Position numbers and translations under genes: made by a program. DNA of 64,000 nucleotides, taken from NCBI RefSeq assembly GCF_023822025.1, contig NZ_CP082909.1:2346001-2410000 (forward strand). The letters are read 5' to 3'. Below are positions 8,851-20,000 of the stretch, piece after piece. The notes under the pieces are model-generated. The model had not been told where the DNA came from. It saw only the letters and a list, made by a program, of their open reading frames with translations, and ran no database searches. Each line of letters starts with the position of its first letter. Position 1 is the first letter of the stretch. This stretch comes from Endozoicomonas sp. 4G (GTDB lineage: Bacteria; Pseudomonadota; Gammaproteobacteria; Pseudomonadales; Endozoicomonadaceae).

Positions 8851-11800
8851 ATGCCTAACAGTCAAGAAAGAGCACACTTTCTAAACGCAAACCTTCTTAA
8901 AGACCTTCTTAAAGAGCAACTGGAAAAACGGATTCTGATCCTTGACGGTGCCATGGGCACCATGATTCAAGGCTACAAACTGGATGAAGAAGATTACCGT
9001 GGCGAACGGTTTGCGGGTCACGGCTGTGACCTCAAAGGCAATAATGACCTCCTCTCCCTGACACGCCCTGAGATCATCAAGGAGATTTACCAGTCCTATC
9101 TGGATGCCGGTGCTGACATTCTCGAAACCAATACCTTTAACGCGACAACCATTGCCATGGCTGACTACGAGATGGAACATCTGGTTCCAGAGATTAACCG
9201 GGAGTCAGCCCGTATAGCCAGGGAAGTGGCTGATGCAGCCACCGCCCAGAACCCTGATAAGCCCCGTTTCGTAGCAGGGGTGCTAGGCCCAACCAACAGA
9301 ACCGCTTCCATTTCGCCTGACGTCAACAATCCGGGCTATCGCAACACCAGCTTTGAAGCATTGGCTATTGCCTACAAAGAAGCAGCCCTTGCCCTGATTG
9401 AGGGGGGTTCCGATATTATTCTGATCGAAACCATCTTCGACACCCTGAATGCCAAAGCCGCTATCTTTGCCGTAAAAGAACTGTTTGACGAGCTGGGTTA
9501 TGAACTGCCCATCATGATTTCAGGCACCATTACCGATGCTTCCGGCCGCACCCTTTCAGGACAAACCACGGAAGCTTTCTGGAACTCTGTGCAACATGCC
9601 AATCCTGTCTCTGTAGGCCTGAACTGTGCCCTGGGTGCCAGTGAGCTGCGTCCGTATCTGGAAGAACTGTCCAATATTGCCAACACTTTTATCAGCGCAC
9701 ACCCAAATGCGGGCTTGCCTAATGCGTTTGGCGAGTACGATCAAACTCCGGATGAAATGGCAGACATTGTTGCCGAGTTTGCCGAATCCGGCCTGGTGAA
9801 CATTATTGGTGGTTGTTGCGGCAGTACTCCGGCTCATATCAAGGCAATTGCAGATAGAATGACGTCTATCGAAAGACGTCAGATTCCTGAAATTCCTGTC
9901 GCCTGTCGTCTCAGTGGTCTTGAACCCTTCAATATTTTTGCGGACTCGCTGTTCGTCAATGTGGGGGAACGCTGTAATGTAACCGGCTCAGCCCGCTTCA
10001 AACGCCTGATTATTGAAGAAGATTACGACACAGCTCTGGATGTAGCTCGCCAACAGGTTGAAAACGGTGCCCAGGTCATCGACATCAACATGGATGAAGG
10101 GATGCTGGATGCCAAAAAGGCGATCACTACTTTCCTGAATCTGGTGGCCTCTGAGCCGGATATCTCCAAAGTACCGGTCATGGTGGACTCATCTAAATGG
10201 GATGTCATCGAAGCCGGCCTGCAATGCATCCAGGGCAAGGGGATTGTTAATTCTATCAGCCTGAAAGAAGGTGAAGAGGCTTTCCTCCATCAGGCAAGGC
10301 TGTGCCGTAATTACGGTGCTGCCGTTGTGGTGATGGCTTTTGACGAGACCGGTCAGGCTGACACCGAAGCCCGCAAAATAGAAATCTGTAAGCGTTCTTA
10401 CGACATCCTGGTTAATGAAGTGGGCTTCCCGCCCCAGGACATTATTTTTGACCCGAATATCTTTGCTGTCGCGACCGGTATTGATGACCACAATAATTAT
10501 GCGGTGGACTTCATCAATGCAACTCGCTACATCAGGCAAAACTTGCCCCATGCCATGATTTCTGGCGGCGTCAGTAACGTTTCCTTTTCATTCCGCGGTA
10601 ATAACCCGGTCAGGGAAGCCATTCATGCGGTCTTCCTGTATCACGCCATCAAAGATGGCCTGACTATGGGTATTGTCAATGCCGGACAGCTGGAAATTTA
10701 CGAGGAAATCCCCAAAGAGCTGCGTGAACGGGTTGAAGATGTCATTCTCAACCGCACTAACGAAGCCACTGAAGCATTGTTGACCATTGCTGATGACTAT
10801 CGCGGTGGCAGCACCGGCCAGAAAAAAGTAGAAGATCTTTCCTGGCGTGAGCAAGACGTCGGCAAACGCCTTGAACATGCTCTGGTGAAAGGGATAACCA
10901 CCTACATTGTTGAGGATACCGAAGAAGCCCGTCAGCAGGCAGACCGACCCATTCACGTCATCGAAGGTCCATTAATGGAGGGTATGAACGTGGTCGGCGA
11001 TCTGTTTGGCGCCGGTAAAATGTTTCTCCCCCAGGTCGTCAAAAGTGCCCGGGTGATGAAACAGGCTGTTGCCCACCTGATTCCCTTTATTGAAGAAGAG
11101 AAAGACGGCGACGTTCAATCCAACGGCAAGATACTGATGGCAACCGTTAAAGGCGATGTACACGACATTGGCAAAAATATTGTCGGCGTTGTGCTGGCCT
11201 GTAATAACTTCGAGGTGATCGACCTGGGTGTTATGGTACCCTGCGAAAAAATCCTGCAGGTAGCCAGGGAAGAAAACGTGGACATCATTGGTCTCAGCGG
11301 TTTGATCACACCGTCTCTGGACGAAATGGTGCATGTCGCCAGTGAGATGCAACGCCAGAACATGCAGCTGCCCCTGTTAATCGGCGGTGCAACCACTTCC
11401 AGAGCTCATACGGCTGTGAAAATAGAGCCACAGTTTCAAAATGATCTGGCACTTTATGTGACCGATGCCTCCCGTAGTGTTGGTATTGCGACACGATTGA
11501 TGAGTAAAGAACTGAAACCGGGACTGATCGAGGAGACGCGTGCCGAGTACGAAAAAATTCGAGTACGCCATGAGAAACGCAGTAATAAGCGACAATTACT
11601 GACTTATGAGGAGGCTGTTGATAATCGCTTTGATGCCGGCTGGAACAACTATCAACCACCCGCCCCAACCTTCACAGGTGTGAAAGTGTTTGAAGATTAC
11701 CCGCTGGAAAAACTGGTGGATTACATCGACTGGACACCTTTTTTCATCACCTGGGATCTGGCGGGCAAATATCCGAATATCCTGAAAGATGACATTGTCG

Positions 11801-12570
11801 GTGAAGCGGCCACCACCCTTTACAATGATGCTAGGGCCATGTTGAAAGATCTTGTTGAGAACAAGAAAATTGGTGCTCGCGCGGCTATTGGCTTCTGGCC
11901 CGCATCCCAGGTAAACAACGATGACCTTGAGGTTTATACCGACGAGGATCGCTCCGAAGTCAAAGCCATGCTTCATCATCTTCGCCAGCAGAACCCAAGA
12001 CCGGATGATAAGCCAAACTACTGCCTGTCAGACTTTGTTGCACCAAAAAGCTCTGGACTGGAAGACTATGTCGGCGGTTTTATCACCACGGCGGGCATTG
12101 GTGCGGATGAACTGGCCAACACCTACGAAGACAAGGGCGATGACTACAACAGCATCATGGTGAAGGCGCTTGCTGACCGGCTGGCTGAAGCGTTTGCCGA
12201 ATATATGCACGAAAAAGTGCGCAAGGAATTCTGGTGTTATGCTCCGGATGAAGTCTTAAGTAATGAAGAACTGATTAAGGAAAAGTACACCGGTATCCGC
12301 CCTGCCCCCGGCTACCCGGCGTGCCCGGACCACACCGAAAAAGCAACACTGTTTAAGCTGCTCAATGGCGAGAAAAATGCCGGAGTCAACCTGACAGAGC
12401 ACTTTGCCATGATGCCCGCAGCCAGTGTCAGTGGTTGGTACTTCTCTCACCCTGAATCCAAATACTTTGGTCTGGGTAAGATCGCCAGAGACCAGCTTGC
12501 TTCTTACGCTGAGCGAAAGGGCATAAGTCTGGAAGAAGCCGAACGCTGGTTACGCCCAAATCTTGAATAA
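8851..12570 (+). CDS. metH: Cobalamin-dependent methionine synthase
   Basis: The protein moves a methyl group from 5-methyltetrahydrofolate through cobalamin to homocysteine. All four modules are present: the homocysteine/zinc domain with GLNCALG (Cys259) and GGCCGS (Cys322/323) as zinc ligands; the folate domain ([13 protein letters not shown]); the cobalamin domain with DVHDIGKN, where His771 is the lower axial ligand; and the C-terminal reactivation domain ending [13 protein letters not shown]. These positions are each 12 higher than in E. coli MetH. The frame is open from a TTG at 8800 with ATGs at 8815 and 8851. None has a clear ribosome-binding site; 8851 gives 1,239 residues, closest to the family N terminus. 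No cobalamin riboswitch is visible in the short leader. Confidence 0.96.
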   Translation: MPNSQERAHFLNANLLKDLLKEQLEKRILILDGAMGTMIQGYKLDEEDYRGERFAGHGCDLKGNNDLLSLTRPEIIKEIYQSYLDAGADILETNTFNATTIAMADYEMEHLVPEINRESARIAREVADAATAQNPDKPRFVAGVLGPTNRTASISPDVNNPGYRNTSFEALAIAYKEAALALIEGGSDIILIETIFDTLNAKAAIFAVKELFDELGYELPIMISGTITDASGRTLSGQTTEAFWNSVQHANPVSVGLNCALGASELRPYLEELSNIANTFISAHPNAGLPNAFGEYDQTPDEMADIVAEFAESGLVNIIGGCCGSTPAHIKAIADRMTSIERRQIPEIPVACRLSGLEPFNIFADSLFVNVGERCNVTGSARFKRLIIEEDYDTALDVARQQVENGAQVIDINMDEGMLDAKKAITTFLNLVASEPDISKVPVMVDSSKWDVIEAGLQCIQGKGIVNSISLKEGEEAFLHQARLCRNYGAAVVVMAFDETGQADTEARKIEICKRSYDILVNEVGFPPQDIIFDPNIFAVATGIDDHNNYAVDFINATRYIRQNLPHAMISGGVSNVSFSFRGNNPVREAIHAVFLYHAIKDGLTMGIVNAGQLEIYEEIPKELRERVEDVILNRTNEATEALLTIADDYRGGSTGQKKVEDLSWREQDVGKRLEHALVKGITTYIVEDTEEARQQADRPIHVIEGPLMEGMNVVGDLFGAGKMFLPQVVKSARVMKQAVAHLIPFIEEEKDGDVQSNGKILMATVKGDVHDIGKNIVGVVLACNNFEVIDLGVMVPCEKILQVAREENVDIIGLSGLITPSLDEMVHVASEMQRQNMQLPLLIGGATTSRAHTAVKIEPQFQNDLALYVTDASRSVGIATRLMSKELKPGLIEETRAEYEKIRVRHEKRSNKRQLLTYEEAVDNRFDAGWNNYQPPAPTFTGVKVFEDYPLEKLVDYIDWTPFFITWDLAGKYPNILKDDIVGEAATTLYNDARAMLKDLVENKKIGARAAIGFWPASQVNNDDLEVYTDEDRSEVKAMLHHLRQQNPRPDDKPNYCLSDFVAPKSSGLEDYVGGFITTAGIGADELANTYEDKGDDYNSIMVKALADRLAEAFAEYMHEKVRKEFWCYAPDEVLSNEELIKEKYTGIRPAPGYPACPDHTEKATLFKLLNGEKNAGVNLTEHFAMMPAASVSGWYFSHPESKYFGLGKIARDQLASYAERKGISLEEAERWLRPNLE

Positions 12571-12587
12571 CACAGTCTGAGGTTTAC

Positions 12588-13919
12588 TTGAAACAGCGCG
12601 TTACTACCATATTGAAACTGGGCACCCCCATCATCATGGCGATGCTGTCTCAAAGCCTTCTGAATCTTGTCGATGCTGCCCTGGTGGGTCCCTTGGGAAA
12701 AGAAGCGCTGGCGGCAGTGGGTGCCGCCAGTTATGCAAACTTTGTCGGTCTCTCCCTTGTGGCAGGGCTCTCTGCCGGCGTACAGGCGCAAGTAGCCCGT
12801 CGATTGGGGGCTGACCATGGCCGTCTGTGTGCGACGCCCGTCAACCATGGCATCATCATCGCCCTGTTCTTTGCTCTGCCCGTCAGTCTTATGCTGATGC
12901 TGTTAGCCCCATGGATATTGCACATTTTTAACCAGGGTGCACTGGTGCAGGATACTGCCGTTACCTATTTTCGGATTCGTGTCATGTCCCTGGCTGCTGC
13001 CGCTCTTTGCCTCTCTTTCAGAGGTTACTGGAATGGCACGGGGAGGCCTTCAGGTTTTCTGCGTATTCTGGTCATCTCTCACCTCTTCAATGCGCTGGTG
13101 AGTTTCGGTCTTATCTATGGCATAGGTCCATTACCAGCAATGGGAGTTGCCGGGGCAGCACTTGGCACTTTCCTCGCAATGTACCTCGCTACCATGCTGA
13201 ATTTGTTCAGCCTTCTGGGGATCGCCAAAGAACAAGGTTTTATGGACTTCAGGTTTTTAATGAATCGTGACTTTGGGCAGACCCTTCGACTGATACGACT
13301 GGCTGTTCCGGATTCTCTGCAACAAATGCTGTTCTCTCTTGGTTTTATGATGCTATTTGCCATCATTGCCCAGATGGGAACCAGTGAACTGGCTGTAGCC
13401 CATGTTCTGATGAATATTTCCCTGTTGTTGATTTTGCCGGGTATGGGCATGGGTATGGCTGCTAATACCCTGGTGAGCCAGAGCCTGGGAGCCGGTAAAC
13501 CCGATAAAGCCTGGCGCTGGGGCTGGGATATTGTCATGGTCGCAGCCAGTATACTGCTACTACTGAGCATCCCCTTACTTTTTGCTCCCAAGTTCCTGCT
13601 GAGTCTCTTCCTGCATCAGGAGTCGCTTGTGGAGATGGGAACAATTCCGCTTCAGCTGACCGGTTTGAGTATCTTCCTTGATGCGGCCTCTCTGGTATTC
13701 ACACAGGCCCTTCTGGGTGCCGGTGCAAATCGCACGGTGCTAGGTATAAGAGCTGCCGGACAGTGGTTAATCCTGTTACCACTGTGCTGGCTGGTTGGAC
13801 CTGTGCTGGGCCTGGGACTGACTGCAATCTGGCTGGTACAGGCTTTGCAGAGACTTATCAGCTCACTGGCTTTTGTTATGGTCTGGCAGGCCCGGAAATG
13901 GGAAAGAATCACTATTTAG
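12588..13919 (+). CDS. MATE-family multidrug/sodium antiporter
   Basis: An inner-membrane exporter with 443 residues and twelve hydrophobic segments arranged as two similar halves. The first half has MLSQSLLNLVDAALVGPLG, the second SLQQMLFSLGFMMLFAIIAQ, followed by MGMAANTLVSQSLGAG, all typical of MATE/NorM-DinF transporters. The DinF-like subgroup seems likely; the substrate is unknown. The start is TTG at 12588 with TGAGG five bases upstream. It lies 17 bp after the metH stop, so it is probably co-transcribed with metH. It converges on the giant adhesin gene. Confidence 0.9.
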   Translation: MKQRVTTILKLGTPIIMAMLSQSLLNLVDAALVGPLGKEALAAVGAASYANFVGLSLVAGLSAGVQAQVARRLGADHGRLCATPVNHGIIIALFFALPVSLMLMLLAPWILHIFNQGALVQDTAVTYFRIRVMSLAAAALCLSFRGYWNGTGRPSGFLRILVISHLFNALVSFGLIYGIGPLPAMGVAGAALGTFLAMYLATMLNLFSLLGIAKEQGFMDFRFLMNRDFGQTLRLIRLAVPDSLQQMLFSLGFMMLFAIIAQMGTSELAVAHVLMNISLLLILPGMGMGMAANTLVSQSLGAGKPDKAWRWGWDIVMVAASILLLLSIPLLFAPKFLLSLFLHQESLVEMGTIPLQLTGLSIFLDAASLVFTQALLGAGANRTVLGIRAAGQWLILLPLCWLVGPVLGLGLTAIWLVQALQRLISSLAFVMVWQARKWERITI

Positions 13920-13938
13920 AAATTACCCGACATAACAG

Positions 13939-13992
13939 CATTTTGTCGTCAGATCCGTGAGATCATAGATAGGATCACAAGACGACAAAATG
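13939..13992. terminator. Inverted repeat between convergent genes
   Basis: CATTTTGTCGTC at 13939-13950 pairs perfectly with GACGACAAAATG at 13981-13992 across a 30-nt loop that itself contains three GATC units. It lies between the convergent MATE gene and the giant adhesin gene and probably ends both transcripts, though no long T tract flanks it. Confidence 0.55.
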
Positions 13993-14015
13993 TGCCAATC
14001 GAAAAATAACAGGCT

Positions 14016-17000
14016 TTAGGAGCCATGATCCAAATTATTGTTATCCATAAGGTTGTTAAGAATATCAGCATCACTTCCGCCCAGGGCGAACAGATCAACA
14101 TCCTTGAACGTAACTTTCTTGGTGACATCACCATTGGCGGTGTCACTGATCTCCATCACGGTATCATTGCCGCTGGCAACAAAATGGAAATGCTCATCAA
14201 GGCTGTCACTTGGATCCACCAGGATATCATCCAGCTTCAGCACGTCGCCTTCATCGGTATTGAAATCGGTAATAATCAGCTCGGCAGGGTTTTGCGCTGT
14301 GCCGGTGGCATTAAAATCAAAGATATCAGCCCCCAAACCACCAGAAGCAGTGACGTCGTCATGGTCAATGGTGAAAATATCGTCCCCGATATCGCCAATC
14401 AGAGTGTCCAAACCGGCACTGGAACTATGGTCAAAGCCTGCCACCCGGTCGCTGATGCTGGCCACATCATTACCACTGCTGTCACTCAGGCTACTGCCGG
14501 TGTAGCTGAATAGTAACTGTTCTGAGCTGTCAATCTGGGCGCCATCAAAGGTCACGGTAACTTCCTGGCCGTTTATGGCAACGCCAGTCACCAGACGTGC
14601 ACTGCCATCAATTTGAACGGTAAAGTCAGAGTTTGAGGGCGAGCCGGAAATGGCTTCGGAGAAGCCCAGCACCAGCTCATTACTGGAAGCCAGAGATGAG
14701 GTTAAATCAGGCGCTTTCAGATCCGACTGGGTCACACTGCCTGCAGAGAGCGCATCGGTGGTTGACACGTTGCCCGCCAGATCCTTGATAAACCCGGCGG
14801 AGATATCCAGCGCATCATCGCTATAATCACCACCGGAGTTGGTTTCGATACTGTCAGCCTTGGCCGCTGCCAACTCAATAATGAGTTTATTGTTATCCAG
14901 CACTTTGGCAGACAACACGTCATCTTCACTGAAGCTCTCGGTCAGTGAGCCGTTGACCTTATAGCTGAGCTTGCTCCAGTCCAGCACCAGCCTTAACTCA
15001 GCACTGTCAGCGGCGGTATTGCCACTTAAAATATCATTGAAGTTTGAACCCGACAGCTCCAGCTGATTGGTATCGGGGTCATAACTGGCCGAGGCAATGG
15101 TGGTGAGCGGAGCAGTCGTATCGATAATCAGATCTGAACTGTTGTTATCCAGGGAACCTGCTCCTGAAGGTGCTGTCAGGGCGATACTCTGCTCTGAATT
15201 GACAGTGATAGCGCCATTAGTCCATGAAGAAGTTGCAGGTTCCTTGAATACTGTATCGATGGGGTTGGACGCCGCAAGGGAGATACTGCCAGTGACATTA
15301 TCGCCACTCTGAATTGTATAACGGTATAAAAAGCTGTTGTTGTACTCGCCGGATAAGTGGGCATTCGTGTCCAGTACTGCGGTTTGTTGCGTGCCGCCAA
15401 TATTAAACCGGAGTTCAGGTGTTGTACTGTAGTCAAGTTTAACCACATGGTTGAAATCCACCTGAATCAACAACTCTTCACCGGCTTTATAAGTGTCATT
15501 CACAGAGACAACACGAACATCCGTAATTTTGTTACCTTGCCTCCCCTGCGCGGTTGGCGTATCCGTAGGAGAGAGAATTTCCATATCCAGACCGTTTGAC
15601 GGTGATGAAAAAGAATAGCCGTTGCCAGCACGGTCTACCAGAAACCCTTCTTCAACATGTACAACCATAGTGTCTGGCCAGTCACTGTAGCCCCGGAAGT
15701 TTTTTTCAAACGCATCAGCCCCACTCTGGTTCAGGTCTATTTTCATCTCATGATTTATTGATGAGTGCCGTTCAAAACTGCTGGCCGAAAAATCATCTGC
15801 CTTGAAATAATGCCGCTCGCCAGTCTCTGTATTTTCAACGTACAGCTTGCTCCAGTCAGGCGTCATCTGGCTGACTTCGTTGGAATTAAGCGCTTGATTA
15901 CCATCTGAATAAATAAATATCCGGCCCGGCGAATAGCCGTCGCTACCAACCCAGAAGTTAACCGCACCCAGACCCGGTAAGGAAGGGTTGGTTGTATCAA
16001 CTTCAAGTGCTGCATTGCTTGCCAGTGAGTTGGCCTGAGCCCCCGTCGGAAGGGTGCTAACATCCACTGAATTACCGGCCAGGTCGGTAATGCTGCCGTT
16101 GGACAGATCCAGGCTGCTGACATCAAGGTCTGAGCTGTCTTGACCACTGCCAATCGTATAATTGAACACCAGTTTGTCCGTTCCGGCACCACTGGAGTAG
16201 GTGGCCTGGCCACCGGTATCCAGGTTAAGGGCTGGAACTCCAGAAATATCAACGGCTTCAGTGAAAGACACCTCAATCTGGATTACCTTGCCCTCGTTGT
16301 AAGGGCCGTCGGAGGTCAGGCTGTTGACTGCGGTAATTTCCGGAGCATTAACATCTATGATGGCACTGCCCGTCTGGGCCAGCGCATCGTTACTGTTAAC
16401 CGGAGGCAGCGTGGCAAGCATGCTGTTCCCTGCGGAATCAAAGACCATGACCCCGGCAGGTATGGTCAGCGCAGAATCTGAAGCGTAGTTAAGCCCCTGG
16501 CTGTTTTCACTGTTACCCGCACCAACGGTGTAGACAAACCTTAATATATCGCTACCAGCACCACTGTCGTAGGTGGCTACGGCGCCGTTATTCAGATTCA
16601 GCGTTGGGTAGGTGCTGGCATCGGAAGCATCAATACCACTGATGTTCACTGACTCACTGAGCTGAACGAGAATAACCACCTGTTCTCCGGTGATAAATTG
16701 ACCGGGATCTTCAAGGCGTACCTGCAACACCGTCGGTGCAGCAATGTCGGTGTAATCCAGGGTCAGGTCACTGGTGGCTGCGGCACCTTCGTTACCCGCC
16801 AAATCCCTCAGGAATCCTGCCTGGATATCAACGCCATCCTCTGAACCCTTATAGCCAAATATGCCCTCAAGTTCGGTGGCCTTGGCATCAGTTAACTGGA
16901 TTGACAGGGTATCCGCTCCCGCCAGACGGGCAACCGTCACATCACTGGCAGAGAAGCTGACGTTTTGTGTGATACCGTCATCCTTATCGATATCAATCAC

Positions 17001-20000
17001 CAGCTTGCTCCAGTCCAGCCTGCCTGAAAGATCGGCGGTGGCACTTTCGCTGTTGTTCAGCAGTTGATCAAAATCCGCTCCCTTCAGCAGGAGCTGGTTG
17101 TTGTTTTCATCGTAGGCGGCACTGGTGATGGTGGTGGTAGCTGCATCTGTGTCAATAACAATGTCACTGCTACCGGCCAGTGATTCAGTGCTGGCGGTTC
17201 CGGGCAATGTCAGGCTGACATTACTGCCTGCACCGTTGACCAGGGAGCCTGCAGAAATGCCGGTACTGAACGTCAGGGAACTGGTATCACGATAGTTAAG
17301 GTCATCAATGTTTTCCCCGGCACTCACGGTATGGCGGAACACAAATTCCCTGGTGCCATCGCCTGAGACATAAACGGCATTACCCCCATAAGGATCGGCC
17401 TGGGTCGGCTGTCTGTCATTAAGCAACAACAAGAGAGGGTCATTATTAGGGTCGTAATTTTGCAGCGAGACCTTTTCACTGAACCGTACGCGAATCAGAA
17501 TTTCATCACCGGCCTGATAGCTTCCATCTACGGTGTCGGAGGAAACATTAAGAACCGTAGCGCCGTTGCTGGTGACAGTGACCGCCTGATCCGCAAGAGC
17601 ATCGGTAGTAGATCGGTTGCCCGCCCGGTCAGCCATAAAGCCTTGACTGATATCCAGTGCTGTGTCCCCTGATACGGTACTGAAACCATTGTTGTCCAGT
17701 ACCTTGTTGACGCCTTCATCAATAACAATCTCAAGCCGGTTATTGTGAATCTCTACTGAACCAATATCGGAGGCGTCAAGACTGACACTTTCAAAGCTAC
17801 CATCAGGCTGTTTCAGTTTTATAGAGAGCTTGCTCCAGTCAAACCGTGACAGAGCATCTCCTGTCAGGCTCAAGCCAACGGATTCGCCACTGCCCAATAA
17901 CGCATCAAAACCACTGCCATTGATGGTCAGTTTTTGATCATTGGCGCCCTCGGGAGCCAGAGTAACCCCGGTAATAGACACATCTGGGGCGGAGCCGTCG
18001 ATCATGATATCCGCGGTACTGGCCAGCGAATCGCTATTGGCAGCAACAGGAACCGTCAGCACAGCGGCATTGCCCGATAAATCTTTGATGGTGCCACCAT
18101 TGAGCTGCAGGGCGCTGGCACTCAGTACATCCAGGTCCGGTGCCTCATCCCCTGGCTGAACAGTGTACTCAAACACCAGCTCCTGGGTGCCAGACCCGGA
18201 ACTGAACCGGGCAACAGAGATATTGTCACCAGTACCCATCAACAGTACCGGTGTACCCGTCACCTCCACGGCTTCATCAAAGCTCACCTGCAAACGGATA
18301 ACGGAACCCGTTGCGTATTCCCCATCGGCCGTCAGGCTGGTGATACCGTTGACAGAAGGTGCAATACCATCAGGAGGCAGTATGAAGATCTCCACGCCAG
18401 CACTGTTGCCATCATTCATGGTGTTACCAGCCGCATCCTGGAAGAAGCCATCACTGGTAATCCGGATCAGATCCATACCTCCCTCATTACCATAGCCTGA
18501 AGTGGCACGCATGCTGGAAAGCTTGCTACTGCTGATCTTAATGTTCAATTGTTGATCGTTCACGGCCAGAGCGGAGTCAATATCAGCAGCACTAAAGCTG
18601 ATATCCGTGTTACTACCGCTACTGTCAACAACCCGCCATGAAAGTTTTGACCAGTCCAGTCTGCCAGTCAGATCGGTATCGGTAGACTCACCTGGTGACA
18701 ACAGTGAGCTGAAACCATCGCCAGAGAGCGTCAAAATGCCCGCTGAACTGGCTGAGCTGCTGCTCAGTCCTACGGTAGGAGACACCGTATCAATCCTGAT
18801 GTCGTTTTGTTGGGCCAGGGCTCCGGCTTCATTCAGCTCAGGCAGGAGCAAGTCTGCGTTGTTACCTAAAAGGTCGGTAATCGTACCGCCACCAAGATCC
18901 AGTGCGGAGGTGGATAGTGCATTAAGGTCGGCGGACTCATCAGGGTTCGCCACTGTGTAGGTAAATGACAGGACATTCGTTCCTGTCCCACCGCTGTAGG
19001 TAGCAAGGCGGTCAATGGTTCCTGTTTCCAGCTGCAGGGTTGGATCCCCTGTCACCTGAACCGGCTCAGAAAACTCTACCTTGACGGTAATGGTGTCACC
19101 ATCGCGATACCACTGATCCGCGTCATCACTGTAAAGGCGCACGACTTCCGGGTTACCACCGCTGTTGGTCACGTTGTCGACAGAGAAGCTGGCTATCGAA
19201 GAAGTGTCATTGCCGACAAGGTCTTCCAGGCGATCATTGTCCAGGGCACTGCCCGCAGCGGGCGGAGTGTAATCCAGGGTGACCGACTGGCCATCTGTAA
19301 TCGCTTTGGAAAGCGTCAGGGTCAGTTGTTGACCATTGATCGCAAGGCTACTGACCGATTCACTTTGCCCATCCACGACAATACTGAACAGGGAGGGGTT
19401 GATGGTGGCATTAGCATTCAATGCCTCACTGAAGCTTAATGTCACAGTGTTACCATCCACCTCGGCGGTGGAGAGGCTGGGTGAAATGGTATCCGTGATA
19501 TTGCTGACGGTCACGTCGCCATGGTTGAGGGCAGCGGCATCAAAGCCTCGCAAGTCTTCTACCCGATCGTTGTTACTATTGCTGTCAGCACTGGACGGAC
19601 TGTAGCTGAACGTCACCGACTCCCCATCTGCCACAGGACTGGCCAGCTGCACCGTCACCTGATTGCCACTGATCGTAGCACTGCTGACCAACCTGCTGGT
19701 ACCCGCTACCTCAACATCCAGAATACCGGTCAGGCTGACACTCTCATTCAGATCCTCTGAGTAAGTCAGGACGAGAGTATCACCTTCTACCACAGCATTG
19801 TTGAGAATAGGTACTGAGGTGTCGGTATTATTCTCAACCAGGGCACTGGTGAAATCACTGCTATCATTGCCCTGAGCGTCTTGAACGGGACCGCCCCCAT
19901 TATTGCTGGCATCCACCACGCTGTAGGACAACTGAACAATATCCGCATCGCCAACCGGGCTGTCCAGGGTGAGTGTCATTCGGCTACCGGAAATACTGAC

